Shown here: piece by piece, positions 8,623 through 17,185 of the stretch | Position numbering within the stretch: the first letter of the stretch is position 1 | Layout of the letters: every line of letters begins with the position of its first letter | Notes under the pieces: generated by a model | What the model was told of the DNA's origin: nothing | Seen by the model: the letters and a program-made list of their open reading frames with translations, nothing else | Database searches by the model: none | Assembly: GCA_000434195.1 (NCBI GenBank) | Contig: HF994458.1 | Coordinates: 48,341 to 112,340 of the forward strand | Direction of reading: 5' to 3' | Source: Clostridium sp. CAG:780 | GTDB taxonomy: Bacteria; Bacillota; Clostridia; TANB77; CAG-508 | DNA length: 64,000 bases | Program-made: the position numbers and the translations under genes

Positions 8623-9012
8623 CTAAATTATAATGCTTACATTAGCAATAGCATATTCTTTCAAATGCGAAATACTTATATCCATATCTATTATTTTTTT
8701 TAGTTCTTTCTCCACTTTTCTATCTATTGAAATAAAGTTTAGCTTTGGTCTTCCTTTTGAGTCGTTTGTTATCTCTATATTCTTCCAAGATAGAGAATAT
8801 TTATCGCTCAAAAGTCCTGATACTGCTTTAAAAGCAGCTTCTTTTGCAGCAAATCTTCCAGCATAATGTTGGTATTTATTCACTTTTTTCCCTTCGCAAT
8901 ATTTTATTTCTTTGTCTGTAAATACTCTATGTGCAAAGTCTTCTCCCAACTCTTCTATGGATTGTTTCACTCTTTCGACCTCTATTATATCTACTCCAAC
9001 TTTTATTTGCAT
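8623..9012 (-). CDS. acpS: Holo-[acyl-carrier-protein] synthase
   Basis: This 129-residue enzyme has the AcpS signature GVDIIEVERV at the N-terminus (metal-binding Asp) and RFAAKEAAFKAV (Glu-Lys of the active site). It moves phosphopantetheine from CoA to the Ser of ACP (acpP is at 24028-24270). Its length is normal for the family. AAAAGGGAG precedes the ATG. It lies about 60 bp upstream of tatD on the same transcript. Confidence 0.95.
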   Translation of the reverse strand: MQIKVGVDIIEVERVKQSIEELGEDFAHRVFTDKEIKYCEGKKVNKYQHYAGRFAAKEAAFKAVSGLLSDKYSLSWKNIEITNDSKGRPKLNFISIDRKVEKELKKIIDMDISISHLKEYAIANVSIII

Positions 9013-9054
9013 TTGTTTTTCTCCCTTTTACCCAATAAACTGTTTTTGGGTTAT

Positions 9055-10293
9055 CTAAAATAGTTTAAATATGCCTATAATATTTATTAGTAACAATGCT
9101 ATTAATATTGCTACTATAAGTTTATTTGTTTTTGCCGTTTTTTCTATGTTTGAGTTCTTGTATAACACATCGTATTTTGCTTTTACTTGATTATACACCT
9201 CTCCTGTTTTTAGGATTGTTCCCCACTCCTCTTCTAGCATACTTCCTGTATTATCATTAGTAGTTTCTTCAATCCATACTTTTTGTGTAAAATCTATGAA
9301 TTTCTGCTTTGTATCCTTAAATTTACCATTTTGTTTAAATTCATTGTTTATCTTTTTTAAGGTAATTTTTTTATATAGTTCATATATATAGTTGTATAGA
9401 TATTGCCTTTCGAATATGTGTGGCAATTTTGTGTAGTTTTCCGAATTTATATCAGCAGTCAACAAAATTGTTGCTATATTACTGCAGCCATATATTTCAT
9501 ATTTTGATTTTTCTACTATCGTCATCTTTTGCTTTATTCCATTTGAATTGCTGTCTACTAAATTGTCTGCTCTTTCTACTTGTGCAAATTTATATAGTTC
9601 CTTTTCCAACAATTCCTCATTTGTTTTGTCGTTCCAATTTTCTTGGTCAATGCAGGCATACGAGTATGTTATAAATCTCTCTGTATCAAGATTTAATTCT
9701 TTTGCTCCTTTGTTATTTCCTGTGATTTCTTTTATTAGTTCTGTTATTTCCTTCACATCATTAAACATATCAGTTTGTATCTTTATATTCTCATATCCTT
9801 TAAAGTCATATAATTTTGATTTTATATCTCTAAATTTGTAGTTAAAGTTACATACATCTGCTAAAGTATTTTCGCCTTCTAGCATTGTTTTGATTGTTAA
9901 GAAACAGATTCCATTATTAAAGCAAATTACTTCTATTTTAGAAATATTAAAGAATATTCCATCTCTTTTTCCTGCTTTTCCTTGTATATCTTTGTTTAAA
10001 TTGTATTCAAAAATCGCACAAGGGTATTTGCTAAGTACTGTTGCTTGCATGTCTCTGTCTAAGTTTTCGAATTTTGAAATTCTTAGTTTTGCAAAATCCA
10101 TTGACCAGAACATTGTGTTTCTTACTTTTGGCAGAAAGTACTCATACAAATCCGCATCTTTTTCGCTTTCAAAGAACTTTATTTTATATTCTTTGCTACT
10201 TAATAATCTTTGCAAATATCTTACATAGTTTTTTTCATTTACTACATACGGATATATAAAATATGTATATTGATATTTGGTCTTTAGTTCCAT
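9055..10293 (-). CDS. Membrane-tethered protein of unknown function
   Basis: The product is 412 residues. The start at 10293 has an AGGAG site; the longer reading runs back into the WG-repeat gene and is unsupported. The bulk is soluble and mixed alpha/beta, and a single hydrophobic segment (LIVAILIALLLINIIGIFKLF) ends the protein. The stretch FFNISKIEVICFNNGICFLTIKTM resembles a strand pair seen in some Clostridia hypothetical proteins loosely annotated as CorA-like, but only one transmembrane segment is present and no GMN motif exists, so I do not call it a transporter. It follows the WG-repeat gene by 14 bp, suggesting a functional link. Confidence 0.65.
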   Translation of the reverse strand: MELKTKYQYTYFIYPYVVNEKNYVRYLQRLLSSKEYKIKFFESEKDADLYEYFLPKVRNTMFWSMDFAKLRISKFENLDRDMQATVLSKYPCAIFEYNLNKDIQGKAGKRDGIFFNISKIEVICFNNGICFLTIKTMLEGENTLADVCNFNYKFRDIKSKLYDFKGYENIKIQTDMFNDVKEITELIKEITGNNKGAKELNLDTERFITYSYACIDQENWNDKTNEELLEKELYKFAQVERADNLVDSNSNGIKQKMTIVEKSKYEIYGCSNIATILLTADINSENYTKLPHIFERQYLYNYIYELYKKITLKKINNEFKQNGKFKDTKQKFIDFTQKVWIEETTNDNTGSMLEEEWGTILKTGEVYNQVKAKYDVLYKNSNIEKTAKTNKLIVAILIALLLINIIGIFKLF

Positions 10294-10307
10294 CTCTTTC
10301 TCCTTTT

Positions 10308-11822
10308 TTATTTTGTATAGTATCCAGCATTGATATCTTCTGCTAAGTGCCATGTACCGATGAAGTCTACTATTGGATTGTTTTCTAGTGTGTATTTTGG
10401 TTCTACTACTGTTTCTCCTTTTGAGTTGATTGCTCCCCACTTTCCGTCTTTTTTTACTGCAACATATCCTGAATCATTTTGTTCTGTTGCATCATCATAT
10501 ATGTAGTTAATAACTACTACATTGTTTTGATCCACATAACCATATTTCCCGTCTTGTTTTGACAAGAATAGTGTATTTCCTGTTAATATTTCTGTATTTT
10601 TCTTTTCTTCAAATTGGAAATTATAATACTTGTATTCTGAGTTTACTCTAATCTTCATATATCCTTTGTTTGTATTTATTTCAGATACAATTCCTGATAA
10701 TCTTAGATTAAAGTTTCTGTCAAATAAATCTGTTTCTATCTTATCAGATGTTCCCTCTATCATGTCTGCTGTTTTGATATATGTTAGATTCTTGTATGTG
10801 AAGTCTATTTTTACTATATTTTTAGCATCTATTACTCCAAATCCAGAGTCTTTTTCTGCTATATAATAATTTTGGAACACACTCTTCAAGCTCTTGTATT
10901 CAGTTGGTATTATTTCTGTTCCTTTTGCATCTATAACCCCAAAGTTGTTGTCTTTTTTTACTATTATATAACCATTGCCATCTATTGCTGTTGCATCATC
11001 ATAATTTAGCGATGTTGTTTCTTTTCCATCACTTATTATTTTCCAATCGCCATCTTTTTTTGCTATATAAGTATTGTTTGAATATATATTCTTTATATCA
11101 TCATATTCAATTTTTAGTAATTCTTTTTTGTTTGTTCCTATTACTCCTAGTTTTCCATTTTCATCTTTTACTATGTAGCCATCTTCGTATTTATCTGTTA
11201 ACGTTGTTATGCTCGCATAACTGTTATCTATTATTTGTGCTCCTATTGTACTTACAAGTCCTTCTTTACCATCTTTTTTTGTTACTAAACTATTGTTAGC
11301 TCCTATTATTGGTTCTATGCTATCATACTGACAATCTAATAACACTTTTCCTGATAAATCAATTAGTCCATATTTTCCATCTTTTTTTACTCTTAGGCAT
11401 CCTTTTTCATACCATATATTGTTTTGCTTATCATAATTTTGGATTGTTTCAACTTGCTCATATTCACTAAATAGTTGCTCGTTTTTTGCATTTACCGCTT
11501 TGGTTTTGTATGCTCCAGTCGCATAGTCAACGTCATAAGTCACTATAAACACTGCTTTTTCTTTATCTGGTACAACGATCATTTCATCATAACTTGGAGT
11601 AATAGCCGTTTCTCCTGATGAGTTTATTATTCCCCATTTGTCATTTTCTAGTGCTGAGTAATATGCCAATGCTACTTTTTTCTCTTGTCTTGCGTTATTT
11701 GGTTTCATGAGTCTAGCTATTATGATTATAAACATTATAATTACTAATAATGCTATTACTGTTGCTATTACTTTTTTTATATTTAGCTTATGTTCCGGAT
11801 TGTATCTCTTTCCTCTTCCCAT
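10308..11822 (-). CDS. Membrane-anchored WG-repeat protein
   Basis: This 504-residue protein has one N-terminal transmembrane segment (about 16-40) and a long extracellular part made of WG-type beta-propeller-like repeats. At least seven are visible, with cores such as DKWGIINSSGE, GKYGLIDLSGK, NFGVIDAKGTE, GKYGYVDQNN and GKWGAINSKGE, each followed by a Y-D or Y-x-x pair about ten residues on. WG repeats are binding scaffolds; the partner is unknown. It probably heads a transcript with the downstream membrane protein, acpS and tatD. Confidence 0.85.
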   Translation of the reverse strand: MGRGKRYNPEHKLNIKKVIATVIALLVIIMFIIIIARLMKPNNARQEKKVALAYYSALENDKWGIINSSGETAITPSYDEMIVVPDKEKAVFIVTYDVDYATGAYKTKAVNAKNEQLFSEYEQVETIQNYDKQNNIWYEKGCLRVKKDGKYGLIDLSGKVLLDCQYDSIEPIIGANNSLVTKKDGKEGLVSTIGAQIIDNSYASITTLTDKYEDGYIVKDENGKLGVIGTNKKELLKIEYDDIKNIYSNNTYIAKKDGDWKIISDGKETTSLNYDDATAIDGNGYIIVKKDNNFGVIDAKGTEIIPTEYKSLKSVFQNYYIAEKDSGFGVIDAKNIVKIDFTYKNLTYIKTADMIEGTSDKIETDLFDRNFNLRLSGIVSEINTNKGYMKIRVNSEYKYYNFQFEEKKNTEILTGNTLFLSKQDGKYGYVDQNNVVVINYIYDDATEQNDSGYVAVKKDGKWGAINSKGETVVEPKYTLENNPIVDFIGTWHLAEDINAGYYTK

Positions 11823-11925
11823 AAAAATCTCTCCATTTTTGCTTATAGTTTTTCACGCTTATAATATATCACAAAGCAACATCAAATTACAATATGTTCA
11901 CACAAAAAATATAATAAATTTAGAC

Positions 11926-11954
11926 TTGCAATATTTTGATTTTAAGTGTATATT
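11926..11954 (+). promoter_or_regulatory. Promoter of glmS
   Basis: TTGCAA (11926-11931) and TATATT (11949-11954) have a 17-bp spacer and lie about 50 bp before the ribozyme. The remaining sequence between 11823 and 11925 shows nothing coding. Confidence 0.55.
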
Positions 11955-12014
11955 ATACCATAGTTAAAGTTTTTCAAATTATTTAACATTTTAGAAAGGA
12001 GTTTGTTTATATTT

Positions 12015-12165
12015 AGCGCCTGGACAATTTTTAAATTGTTGACGAGGAGGAGGTTTATCGAAAGACTCGGCGGATGCCTCCTGGCATAATTACTGTCATC
12101 AGTTTTTAGCTAAAAACTAATAGCAATATTAGAAAACAGAGGCTAATTACACGTAATTTAAATAT
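12015..12165 (+). ncRNA. glmS ribozyme (glucosamine-6-phosphate-activated)
   Basis: The 5' UTR of glmS holds the conserved ribozyme core: AGCGCC (with the expected cleavage between A12015 and G12016), GTTGACGAGGAGGAGGTTTA, TCGAAAGACTCGGCGGATGC and CCTCC closing the core helix. P4-like and distal hairpins follow. In known members GlcN6P acts as a cofactor for self-cleavage, and the cut mRNA is degraded, giving feedback on GlmS. The exact 3' boundary is approximate. Confidence 0.95.
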
Positions 12166-12241
12166 TTTGATTAACTTTCTTTAAACCATATGCTTTGCAT
12201 ACGGTATATTTTGCACACGCAATTTTAGAGGAGGTTTTTTT

Positions 12242-14086
12242 ATGTGTGGAATAGTTGGTTATGTTGGCGACAAAAAAGCCAAAGAAGTTTTAATAAATGG
12301 ATTATTAAGTCTGGAGTACAGAGGATATGACTCTGCTGGGCTTGCTATTGTAGAAAATAATGAGATTGTTACTATGAAAGAAAAAGGTAGAGTTGCAAAT
12401 CTAGAAGCTTTACCTGGAATCGACAAATTAGAAGGAAATGTAGGTATTGCTCATACTAGATGGGCTACTCACGGAAAGCCTTCAAAAGAAAATGCTCACC
12501 CACAATTGGATAATAGCAAGACTTTTGCAGTTGTCCATAATGGTATTATTGAAAATTATGCCGATTTAAAGAAATTTTTAAATGATAATGGATATACTTT
12601 CTCATCTCAAACAGATACAGAAGTTATACCAAATTTAGTTCATCACTATTTTTCAAGTGATAAATCAGAAAACACTATCGAAAAGTTTTTAAGAGCTGTA
12701 AAAAATGCAATATCTGATTTAAGAGGAAGCTATGCTGTAGAAGTTTTATCTTCTCTATACCCAAACAACATTATTGTTGTTAGAAAAGACAGCCCATTAG
12801 TTCTAGGAAAAGGAAATGGAGAGAACTTTGTTTGTTCTGATATTCCTGGAATGCTTAGATATACAAAAGAGTTTTATCTTTTAGATGATAATGAATTTGC
12901 CCTAATTGGTAAGGACAAAATTAATTTTTACGACGCTAATTTAAATGTTCATAACAAAGAAGTAAAAAATATCGAATGGGATGCTTCTTCTGCTGAAAAA
13001 AATGGTTATGAAGATTATATGTTGAAAGAAATTTTTGAACAACCAACAGCTATAAGAGAAACTATCGGTTCTCGTTTTAAACTAGGGGAAAATTGTTCTT
13101 TTGATGATATAGAAATTTCTAGTGAATATCTAAAAACTATAAATAAAATATTTATAGTTGCTTGTGGTACAGCTATGCATGCTGGTCTTGTTGGTAAAGC
13201 TGTTATTGAAAAGCTTTGCAGAATTCCTACTGAAGTTGATATTGCATCTGAATTTAGATATAGAAATCCTATTATTGACGAAAAAACGTTATGTATTTTT
13301 GTAAGTCAGTCTGGAGAAACAGCTGATACAATCGCAGCTTTAAAACTTTCAAAATCAAAAGGTGCAAGAACACTTGCTGTTTCTAATGTTATTGGAAGTA
13401 GCATAACAAGAGAAGCTGATTACACAATTTATACACATGCAGGTCCAGAAATTGCAGTAGCTTCAACTAAAGCTTATACTTCACAAGTTTGCTTACTTAC
13501 AATTTTAGGAATATATTTTGCGGAATTACTAAATTCTTATCCTAAAAAGGAACTTGAAGATCTAAAATCAGAACTTTTAGATTTGCCTTCTAAAATAGAA
13601 TCAGTTTTAGGCAATTCAGAAAAAATAAAGGAATTTGCAAGTAAAGTATATACTCAAAAGGATATGTTCTTCTTAGGAAGAGGCAACGACTACAATGTTG
13701 CATTAGAGGGATCTTTAAAATTAAAGGAAATTTCTTATATTCACTCAGAGGCTTATGCTGCTGGTGAATTGAAACACGGACCTATAGCACTTATAGAAAA
13801 TGGAATAACTGTAATTGGAATAATTACAAATAAAGATTTAGTTGAAAAATCTATTAGTAATATTCAAGAGGTTATTACAAGAGGAGCTAAAACTTTGATA
13901 ATTTCAAATCAAGTTCTTCCTAATAACAATTTCAGTTATGTTATAGACATTCCTTCAACAGACGAATTGATTTCGCCTATATTGTCTGTAATACCACTTC
14001 AACTTTTATCATATTATATTTCTAAAAATAAAGGTTTAGATGTTGATAAGCCTAGAAACTTAGCAAAATCTGTAACAGTTGAATAA
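12242..14086 (+). CDS. glmS: Glutamine--fructose-6-phosphate aminotransferase (isomerizing)
   Basis: This 614-residue, full-length enzyme begins MCGIVGYVG, so Cys2 becomes the N-terminal nucleophile of the glutaminase domain (about 1-230). GIAHTRWATHGKPS and HNGIIENY are the other glutaminase motifs. Two SIS domains follow (ACGTAMHAG; SQSGETADT; and the C-terminal EAYAAGELKHGPIALI). It makes glucosamine-6-phosphate, the entry step to UDP-GlcNAc and peptidoglycan. GAGGAGG precedes the ATG. Expression is controlled by the upstream ribozyme. Confidence 0.98.
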   Translation: MCGIVGYVGDKKAKEVLINGLLSLEYRGYDSAGLAIVENNEIVTMKEKGRVANLEALPGIDKLEGNVGIAHTRWATHGKPSKENAHPQLDNSKTFAVVHNGIIENYADLKKFLNDNGYTFSSQTDTEVIPNLVHHYFSSDKSENTIEKFLRAVKNAISDLRGSYAVEVLSSLYPNNIIVVRKDSPLVLGKGNGENFVCSDIPGMLRYTKEFYLLDDNEFALIGKDKINFYDANLNVHNKEVKNIEWDASSAEKNGYEDYMLKEIFEQPTAIRETIGSRFKLGENCSFDDIEISSEYLKTINKIFIVACGTAMHAGLVGKAVIEKLCRIPTEVDIASEFRYRNPIIDEKTLCIFVSQSGETADTIAALKLSKSKGARTLAVSNVIGSSITREADYTIYTHAGPEIAVASTKAYTSQVCLLTILGIYFAELLNSYPKKELEDLKSELLDLPSKIESVLGNSEKIKEFASKVYTQKDMFFLGRGNDYNVALEGSLKLKEISYIHSEAYAAGELKHGPIALIENGITVIGIITNKDLVEKSISNIQEVITRGAKTLIISNQVLPNNNFSYVIDIPSTDELISPILSVIPLQLLSYYISKNKGLDVDKPRNLAKSVTVE

Positions 14087-14092
14087 AATTTT

Positions 14093-14126
14093 CGTCCAAG
14101 AGCAACTTTACTCTTGGACGATTTTT
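14093..14126 (+). terminator. Terminator after glmS
   Basis: A perfect 10-bp stem CGTCCAAGAG/CTCTTGGACG with an 8-nt loop is followed by ATTTTT. The reverse strand can serve the convergent bofA, whose stop overlaps it. Confidence 0.9.
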
Positions 14127-14385
14127 ATATAAATATTTTTAGTATTGCTAACAGTACAGCTCCTGGAATTCCTAGTATTCCTACAACTAGTGCTGTTATT
14201 ACATTTATTCCTATATGGAACTGCCATAATGCTCCTACCAAGTTGATTATGTATAAAAGCACTACGCCTAATATCGAATTTATTATTAATTTACCAATAA
14301 TTTTTATCGGAACTATAAATACTTTCCCAACTATAATTATTCCTATAATGCAAGCTACATATATAGGTAACATTTTCACTTCCAT
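14125..14385 (-). CDS. bofA: BofA-family pro-sigma-K processing inhibitor-like protein
   Basis: This 86-residue membrane protein has two or three hydrophobic segments and ends with the family hallmark NVITALVVGILGIPGAVLL. In Bacillus, BofA holds the SpoIVFB protease inactive until the forespore signals, delaying sigma-K activation. Many Clostridia keep bofA without spoIVFA, so its function here is inferred. A GGGGGAA site precedes the ATG at 14385. An overlapping plus-strand reading frame is only its shadow. yaaL lies just upstream, as in Bacillus (yaaL-bofA). Confidence 0.88.
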   Translation of the reverse strand: MEVKMLPIYVACIIGIIIVGKVFIVPIKIIGKLIINSILGVVLLYIINLVGALWQFHIGINVITALVVGILGIPGAVLLAILKIFI

Positions 14386-14449
14386 ATTAGAAATTCCCCC
14401 TTAAGTTTTTTCTATCACATTATATGTTCTAATATGGACAAATATTACT

Positions 14450-14686
14450 TTATGCTTCATATTTTATCTTTTCTACACTACTTAGTTCTATTTTCTTCTC
14501 TTTTGCTTCTTTTATTAAGTAATTTAGCTTTGCTTTGTTTGCTTTTATTTGATATAAATAATAATCTATTTGTTCCGGTTCTGCATATTCATAATTCTTA
14601 ATGTTTGCATTTAATTCCATTTTTGTTTTTAGTATTGTCATTATTAAATCTTTATTTTCATTGTCTTCTTTGCTATTCCAAAACAT
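14450..14686 (-). CDS. yaaL: YaaL-like DUF2508 protein
   Basis: This 78-residue, charged helical protein has the DUF2508 pattern: an acidic N-terminal helix, then NYEYAEPEQIDYYLYQI and a C-terminal LNYLIKEAKEKKIE. The function is unknown in the family. The ATG at 14686 is chosen over an upstream GTG because the GAGGTG ribosome site overlaps that GTG. The yaaL-bofA order supports the assignment. Confidence 0.82.
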   Translation of the reverse strand: MFWNSKEDNENKDLIMTILKTKMELNANIKNYEYAEPEQIDYYLYQIKANKAKLNYLIKEAKEKKIELSSVEKIKYEA

Positions 14687-14792
14687 AATATACACCTCAT
14701 AAATATTATATTAACATTTTGGAAATTTATTCATAATTTATCTAGTAAAAACTTCTTTGGTGTTGTATAATATTTTTGAGGAGAGATTTAAT

Positions 14793-14957
14793 ATGGATTA
14801 TAAAGTTGGAGATATTGTTGAAACAAAGAAAAAACACCCTTGTGGCAATAATAAATGGGAAATTACAAGAGTTGGAATCGACTTCAAATTAAAGTGTACC
14901 AAATGTGAACATTGTATTACTTTAGAAAGACAAAAAGCTTTAAAAATTATAAAATAG
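14793..14957 (+). CDS. DUF951 family small protein
   Basis: This 54-residue protein begins MDYKVGDIVETKKKHPCG and carries CTKCEHCITLERQK, the conserved pattern of DUF951, likely a small OB-like or zinc-ribbon fold. The start at 14793 follows GAGGAGAG; an earlier in-frame start is unsupported. The family is very common in Firmicutes, often beside ychF or rpsF, and is uncharacterised. It is transcribed toward engB and stopped by a shared hairpin. Confidence 0.88.
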   Translation: MDYKVGDIVETKKKHPCGNNKWEITRVGIDFKLKCTKCEHCITLERQKALKIIK

Positions 14958-14992
14958 TCTACAAATAGATTTTCTATTTGCAGACTATTTTT
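14955..14992. terminator. Bidirectional terminator between the DUF951 gene and engB
   Basis: A 14-bp stem (14955-14968 with 14974-14987, one mismatch) is followed by TTTTTT on the plus strand and by A-rich/T-rich sequence on the other. Confidence 0.85.
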
Positions 14993-15573
14993 TATATATA
15001 CTTTTCTATAAAATTCCATACCTTTTCGCTGTAAATTTTTCTTTCTGATGAAAATGGCATAAATGTAAGATCTTTTAGTGGATTTAATGAATTCTGTAAA
15101 TCCTGTACAGCATTATCTACTTTTGTAACCGCTATCTTGTCAGCTTTATTTGCAATTACTAAACAAGGTGAATTTGTATTAATTATATAATTATACATTA
15201 ATCTATCATTTTGGCTTGGTTCGTGTCTAATGTCTATTAAGAATACTATCAGTGCAATTTTATCTGATTTTGATAAGTACTCTTCTATAAAACTTCCGAC
15301 TCTTGCTTGTTCCTCTTTTGACATTTTACTATATCCATACCCTGGCAAATCTACAAAGTAAAACTTTTCATCAATATTATAAAAATTAATTTGTCTTGTT
15401 TTTCCTGGTTCACTACTCGTTCTAGCTAGTTTTTTTCTATTTAACATTGAGTTAATAAAACTAGATTTTCCTACATTTGATTTTCCTACTAAAACAATTT
15501 GTGGTAGTTCATTTTGAGGATATTGTGCTGGTTTAACAGCCGATATTTCGAATTTTGGATTTTTTACTATCAT
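14992..15573 (-). CDS. engB: Ribosome biogenesis GTPase YsxC/EngB
   Basis: This GTPase of about 193 residues has all G motifs: P-loop GKSNVGKSS, switch T in PGKTRQINFY, G3 in DLPGYGYSK, and G4 as NKAD. YsxC/EngB joins late 50S subunit maturation and is essential in many Firmicutes. Two ATGs are adjacent; the second (15573) is better spaced from AGGAG, so the product may be one residue shorter than the longest reading. It lies 12 bp after serS and shares its T-box-controlled transcript. Confidence 0.95.
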   Translation of the reverse strand: MIVKNPKFEISAVKPAQYPQNELPQIVLVGKSNVGKSSFINSMLNRKKLARTSSEPGKTRQINFYNIDEKFYFVDLPGYGYSKMSKEEQARVGSFIEEYLSKSDKIALIVFLIDIRHEPSQNDRLMYNYIINTNSPCLVIANKADKIAVTKVDNAVQDLQNSLNPLKDLTFMPFSSERKIYSEKVWNFIEKYI

Positions 15574-15585
15574 CATTTTCTCCTT

Positions 15586-16872
15586 TTATTTTTTTGGTGT
15601 TAGTATTTTTGTTCCACCCATATATGGCCATAAAACTTCTGGTATTGTGATGCTTCCATCTTCTTGGTAGTGATTTTCTAAGAATGCAATTAGCATACGA
15701 GGAGGAGCAACTACTGTATTATTTAAAGTATGTGCATAATAGTTTCCTTTTTCTCCTTTTATACGAATTCCAAGTCTACGAGCTTGCGCATCTGTTAAAT
15801 TAGAGCAACTTCCAACCTCAAAATATTTTTTCTGTCTTGGGCTCCAAGCTTCTACATCACAAGATTTTGCTTTTAAATCAGCTAAATCTCCACTGCAACA
15901 TTCTAGCGTACGAACTGGAATTTCCATACTTCTAAATAGTTCTACTGTATATCTCCATAACTTGTCGTACCAATTCCAGCTATCTTCTGGTTCACAAACA
16001 ACTATCATTTCTTGCTTCTCGAATTGATGGATTCTATAAACTCCTCTTTCCTCTATTCCGTGAGAACCTTTTTCTTTTCTAAAGCAAGGAGAATATGATG
16101 TCATTGTATATGGCATATTTTCTTTGTTTAATAGTTGACCTTTGAATTTTCCTATCATTGAGTGCTCTGATGTTCCAATTAGATATAAATCTTCGCCTTC
16201 AATTTTGTACATCATTTCATCCATCTCTTTAAAGCTCATAACACCATCTACAACATCACTACGAATCATATATGGTGGTATGCAATAAGTAAATCCCTTA
16301 TTTATCATAAAGTCTCTTGCATATGAAAGTATTGCTGAATGAAGTCTTGCTATATTACCCATTAGATAATAAAATCCATTTCCAGCTACTCTTCTTGCTG
16401 AATCCAAGTCGATTCCATCAAGACTTTCCATTATGTCTGTATGATATGGAATTTCATATGATGGTACAACTGGATCTCCGAATTTTTCATTTTCTACATT
16501 CTCACTATCATCTTTTCCAATTGGTACAGACTCGTGTATAATGTTCGGAATTTGCATCATTATTTTCTTTATTTTTCCTGCGTATTCTTCTTCTAGCTTT
16601 TCATTTTCAACTAATTTTTGATTTATTTCTTTTACTTGCTCTTTTACACTTTCCGCTTCTTCTTTTTGACCATTTCTCATAAGGTTTCCTATTTGATCAC
16701 TTAAAGAATTTCTTCGTGCTCTTAATTCATCGCCTTTGCATTTTACACTTCTGCTTTTTTCGTCTAGTTCAATAACTTCATCTACTAATGGAAGTTTTTC
16801 ATCCTGAAATTTATTTTTTATGTTTTGTTTTACTATATCAGGATTTTCTCTTAAGAATTTAATGTCTATCAT
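15586..16872 (-). CDS. serS: Seryl-tRNA synthetase
   Basis: This 428-residue class II synthetase has an N-terminal tRNA-binding coiled coil (about 30-105), motif 2 (FRKEKGSHGIEERGVYRIHQF) and motif 3 (GIRIKGE followed by NNTVVAPPRMLIAFLENH). It charges tRNA-Ser. The start at 16872 is preceded by GGGGG and gives the canonical MIDIKFLRENPD beginning. A T-box leader upstream makes expression depend on uncharged tRNA-Ser. engB follows in the same operon. Confidence 0.97.
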   Translation of the reverse strand: MIDIKFLRENPDIVKQNIKNKFQDEKLPLVDEVIELDEKSRSVKCKGDELRARRNSLSDQIGNLMRNGQKEEAESVKEQVKEINQKLVENEKLEEEYAGKIKKIMMQIPNIIHESVPIGKDDSENVENEKFGDPVVPSYEIPYHTDIMESLDGIDLDSARRVAGNGFYYLMGNIARLHSAILSYARDFMINKGFTYCIPPYMIRSDVVDGVMSFKEMDEMMYKIEGEDLYLIGTSEHSMIGKFKGQLLNKENMPYTMTSYSPCFRKEKGSHGIEERGVYRIHQFEKQEMIVVCEPEDSWNWYDKLWRYTVELFRSMEIPVRTLECCSGDLADLKAKSCDVEAWSPRQKKYFEVGSCSNLTDAQARRLGIRIKGEKGNYYAHTLNNTVVAPPRMLIAFLENHYQEDGSITIPEVLWPYMGGTKILTPKK

Positions 16873-16894
16873 AAAATTTCCCCCTTTAAATACC

Positions 16895-17141
16895 AAAAAT
16901 CACCCTTATAAAACTATAAGGGCGATTTATTTTCGCGGTACCACCTTAATTTATAATACTTGTGATTTTTCATCACTAATATCCTAATCTCGTAAATGCT
17001 TATAACCTAGCATCAATCGGTTAGCTTTCGCTAAAAGCTCTAAAAGTAGATTCACAAAATATTTTAAGCTATTTTCACCAACCATAGCCTCTCTTATAAA
17101 ATTTAGATTGTTACTATTCTTTTATCAATCGCTTATTAATA
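16895..17141 (-). promoter_or_regulatory. T-box riboswitch controlling serS
   Basis: Read on the minus strand, the leader contains the T-box sequence AAGGTGGTACCGCG (16934-16947), a stem I element GGTTGGTGAAAA (17073-17084), and a specifier region GAATCTAC whose central UCU is a serine codon. A terminator hairpin with about 13-bp arms and a U-run lies at 16895-16929. In this family, uncharged tRNA pairs with the specifier and the T-box and blocks the terminator. The serine specifier matches the downstream gene. Confidence 0.94.
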
Positions 17142-17148
17142 TGTGTAT

Positions 17149-17177
17149 ATTATACAACCTTTTTATATTTTTGTAAA
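17149..17177 (-). promoter_or_regulatory. Promoter of the serS-engB operon
   Basis: TTTACA (17172-17177) and a perfect TATAAT (17149-17154) are spaced by 17 bp, just upstream of the T-box. It lies immediately after the gltX stop codon (17186). Confidence 0.8.
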
Positions 17178-17185
17178 GCTTATTT

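Noticed and set aside
14114..14404. Plus-strand 96-codon frame opposite bofA
   Set aside because: bofA on the other strand has clear family motifs and a ribosome site; this is its shadow and overlaps the glmS terminator.
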